This document shows, piece after piece, positions 61,966 to 64,000 of a stretch of DNA of 64,000 nucleotides. The translations under genes and the position numbers were made by a program. Source of the stretch: Flagellimonas flava (GTDB lineage Bacteria; Bacteroidota; Bacteroidia; Flavobacteriales; Flavobacteriaceae); NCBI RefSeq assembly GCF_900129665.1, contig NZ_FQWL01000001.1:124001-188000 (forward strand), in the 5' to 3' direction. Positions within the stretch are counted from its first letter, which is position 1. Each line of letters opens with the position of its first letter. The notes beneath the pieces are model-generated. The model was not told the origin of the DNA and made no database searches. It worked only from the letters and a program-made list of their open reading frames with translations.

Positions 61966-62883
61966 CTACTTTCTGGAGGCAGTTCTTTCCAGGATAAAAA
62001 TAAGCGAAAAACCTATTATGGCTAGGATTAGGGCAAGTATTAACTGATTTTCACCTTCGAATGCTGAGGGCCAAACGTTTACATCGTCCACAACAATAGT
62101 CTTATCCCCGAAAGTCTTGGTTTCCAATACTTTTTTCCATGGCCAGATTTTGTTTAATGACCCTAGGATAAAGCCGGTTAGTAATGCTAAAGTGATGTTT
62201 TTGTAGTGAGTGAACATCCATTTCAATAGACGAGCAAAACTTAGGAGTCCAAAAACAGCTCCCAAAGCAACGGTCAAAACGATTTTGATGTCCTTTTCAT
62301 GGACTGCATCCAAAATGGTTTTGTAGGACCCCAGAAGTACAAGGATAAATGCTCCTGAAATCCCAGGAAGAATCATAGCGCAAACGGCCAACGCTCCCGA
62401 TAGGAAAAGATAGGGTAGGCTATCAATATTTTCATTGGGTGGAAGTTCAGTTATGAAGTAGGCGAGGAAACCACCCAGGATAAATACGATAATAGCAGCC
62501 AATGACCATTTTTTAATTTCCTTTCCCACAAAAAAGACGCTTGCCAAAACCAATCCAAAAAAGAAAGACCAGAGAAGGATAGGTTCATTTTCCAACAACC
62601 AACTTAAAAATTTGGCCAATGAAAGCACACTGATAAAAATCCCTGAGAAAAGGGCTAATAGAAAATTGCCATTCACCTTGGTCCAAAATGCCTTTAAGCC
62701 ATCCTTTCTGAGCACTTTGAAAAGAGATAGGTTTATATTGTTGATTGAAGTGATAAGTTCCTCATAGATTCCAGAGATAAAAGCTATTGTGCCCCCGGAG
62801 ACCCCGGGAACAACATCAGCAGCTCCCATGGCCATACCTTTAAGGGTAATCCATACGTAATCCGTAAACTTTCTTTCTTTCAT
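61966..62883 (-). CDS. DUF368 (PopT-like) polyprenyl-phosphate transporter, copy 1
   Basis: The 305-residue paralogue shows the same marks: GMAMGAADVVPGVSGGTIAF, AVCAMILPGISGAFILVLLG and ALLTGFILGSLNKIWPWKKV. Each DUF368 protein has an internal PG(V/I/L)SG repeat, which suggests two inverted halves. It lies 23 nt downstream of the TPR gene. The two copies differ in length mainly in the loop before the last helix and the C-terminal tail. Confidence 0.88.
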   Translation of the reverse strand: MKERKFTDYVWITLKGMAMGAADVVPGVSGGTIAFISGIYEELITSINNINLSLFKVLRKDGLKAFWTKVNGNFLLALFSGIFISVLSLAKFLSWLLENEPILLWSFFFGLVLASVFFVGKEIKKWSLAAIIVFILGGFLAYFITELPPNENIDSLPYLFLSGALAVCAMILPGISGAFILVLLGSYKTILDAVHEKDIKIVLTVALGAVFGLLSFARLLKWMFTHYKNITLALLTGFILGSLNKIWPWKKVLETKTFGDKTIVVDDVNVWPSAFEGENQLILALILAIIGFSLIFILERTASRK

Positions 62884-62906
62884 AAAGTGGTTGGGAAAAG
62901 TGCGCT

Positions 62907-64000
62907 TTAGGTTGACGTTTTCTTAATTTCGGAAATCCAGACTACTTTTTGCAATTCGGGGAACTCTTCCTCAAACTGATGAAGTTTTTCCACATCCATT
63001 TGCATGGCTTGGGCCAATTTTTCCTTGGCATTTAAAACTTCCCCGTTCTTTAGATAAACACCTGCTAATTTGTAAACCAATTCTGCACTTTCTGGATAGA
63101 ATTCCAAACCTTGCACAAGTACTTGGATGGAAGAGCCGTAATCCCCAATGTTTTTAAGAACTTCAGCCCAATTTTTCCAGGTGTCGAACTCATAGTTTCC
63201 GAGATCTACAGCTTGTTTGTATGCAAAGTCGGCTTCGTCATAATTTTTTAGGACGAAATAAATTTTAGCACATTTTTTCCAGTAGATGGGGTTTTCCCCA
63301 TCTATATTTATGGCCTTGTTGATATAGTACAACGCCTTTTCATAGTTCTCCATTTTAAAATGGAAATCGGTAATGGCCAACCAACCTTTGTCTAGCAAAG
63401 GGTCTTCATGCACGGTATTATAGTAGTAGTACTTGGCCAAGTCATTATTTCCTAATTTTTCATGGCATTTACCAATTCTTAGGTAGGCATGGGAAGTTGG
63501 ATCTTCTATGGAAATGGTAGTTTCGTAATTTTCGATGGCCTCGTTGTACCTGCCCAATTTTTCAAGCACCTTGGCTTTTTCAAAGTAGGCTCCAATAAAG
63601 GAATCATCCGAAATAATAGCAAAATCGAACGAAGTAAGCGCTTCTTTGAACATCTTTTTGCTAAGGTAGATTTTCCCTAGCTGATGCCATGCTACCTCGC
63701 AATATGGATTTCGTTCCAGATAGGTATTGAGATATACGATGGCCCCATCAAAATCTTCCAGAAATTCAAAGCAGTAGACCACATTGTATAGTGATGAGTA
63801 GTCGGAATCGTCAAACTCCACACATTTCATAAAGCTTCGCTTTGCCTTTTCGTAATCATCCATGAAGAGGTATTCCATGCCGAGAAGGGAGTGGATGTCA
63901 AAGCTGTTTTCCGTAAGATGAAGTGCATCGAGCAATAGGTTGACCGCTTCTTGGTGATTATCCTGTTTGGATTGGATATTGGCTCGCTGAATATAGATTT
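62907..64000 (-). CDS. Tetratricopeptide repeat protein (partial, 5' end outside window)
   Basis: The frame is open to the window edge; its N-terminus lies outside. At least 364 residues are seen, with about ten TPR units of 34 residues, for example EAIENYETTISIEDPTSHAY and EKALYYINKAINIDGENPIY. It is probably a cytoplasmic scaffold and leads the operon TPR-DUF368-DUF368-aroE in this window. The repeat gives no clue to its partner. Confidence 0.87.
   Translation of the reverse strand, partial: IYIQRANIQSKQDNHQEAVNLLLDALHLTENSFDIHSLLGMEYLFMDDYEKAKRSFMKCVEFDDSDYSSLYNVVYCFEFLEDFDGAIVYLNTYLERNPYCEVAWHQLGKIYLSKKMFKEALTSFDFAIISDDSFIGAYFEKAKVLEKLGRYNEAIENYETTISIEDPTSHAYLRIGKCHEKLGNNDLAKYYYYNTVHEDPLLDKGWLAITDFHFKMENYEKALYYINKAINIDGENPIYWKKCAKIYFVLKNYDEADFAYKQAVDLGNYEFDTWKNWAEVLKNIGDYGSSIQVLVQGLEFYPESAELVYKLAGVYLKNGEVLNAKEKLAQAMQMDVEKLHQFEEEFPELQKVVWISEIKKTST

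Noticed and set aside
1-64000. CRISPR arrays, IS elements, prophage, tRNA or rRNA genes
   Set aside because: No spaced direct repeats, transposase or integrase motifs, cloverleaf-like sequences or rRNA segments were seen anywhere in the window.

Overview
The window reads as chromosome of a marine-type Flavobacteriaceae bacterium (Bacteroidota); the exact genus cannot be fixed from sequence alone. Reasons: gene families typical of that group (a SecA of 1120 residues, a TonB-dependent receptor with a carboxypeptidase-like N-terminal domain, DUF5606, DUF4105, DUF349, tandem DUF368, CCC-motif membrane proteins), lack of clear Shine-Dalgarno sites, and repeated intergenic copies of the Bacteroidota -7 promoter element TAnnTTTG. 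The DNA is gene-dense. I see no rRNA, tRNA, insertion sequence, prophage or CRISPR array.

Layout. 1-6.4 kb (minus): a partial pRiA4b ORF-3-like gene, then an operon that reads sialyltransferase-like glycosyltransferase, CMP-nonulosonate synthetase fused to a HAD phosphatase, NeuB-type synthase without SAF domain, TsaC, CCA-adding enzyme and heme A synthase. 6.4-8.0 kb: two family 2 glycosyltransferases. 8.3-16.9 kb: housekeeping genes (dapD, ruvX, def, mazG), glycan-degrading lipoproteins (GH20 hexosaminidase, sulfatase), an SGNH hydrolase and a MATE exporter. 17-21 kb: a polyprenyl-phosphate sugar set (PAP2 phosphatase and GT39 on plus; DPM1-like GT2 and an LPG-synthase-like flippase on minus). 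21-26 kb: meaB, an ECF sigma / membrane-anchored putative anti-sigma / DUF4097-like operon, msrA. 25.8-26.9 kb: a roughly 0.55 kb spacer followed by two or three small secreted or membrane peptides. 26.8-32.2 kb: amidohydrolase, M14 peptidase, orphan histidine kinase. 32.3-41 kb: secA, DUF2795, cobalamin adenosyltransferase, a degenerate methyltransferase-like gene, an ABC-F ATPase, DUF4105, pssA. 41-44.3 kb: envelope operon kdsD-tatC-CMD-lptB, divergent from recQ. 46.7-50.7 kb: CD225-like/DUF2752 membrane proteins, a Smr protein, a lipoprotein, a cysteine desulfurase, a secreted protein. 50.7-54.9 kb: TonB receptor and M23 peptidase. 55-58 kb: coiled-coil protein, zapA, a strongly supported 6S RNA, rny, CBS protein. 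58-64 kb: DUF349, aroE, two DUF368 (PopT-like) proteins and a TPR protein running off the end.

How it works together: much of the window serves the cell envelope. It covers nonulosonic-acid activation and transfer, LPS (kdsD, lptB), polyprenyl-phosphate carrier use and recycling (PAP2, GT39, DPM1-like GT2, DUF368), phospholipid synthesis (pssA), protein export (secA, tatC), peptidoglycan hydrolysis (M23) and envelope stress signalling (ECF sigma operon). The most interesting leads are the compact nonulosonate module, which could run from mannose-6-phosphate in the manner of the Bacteroides KDN pathway; its back-to-back divergent promoter; the structured 6S RNA between zapA and rny; the sigma-operon protein with a proline-rich hinge and a long charged helix; and the unannotated tiny membrane ORFs near 26.6-26.9 kb.
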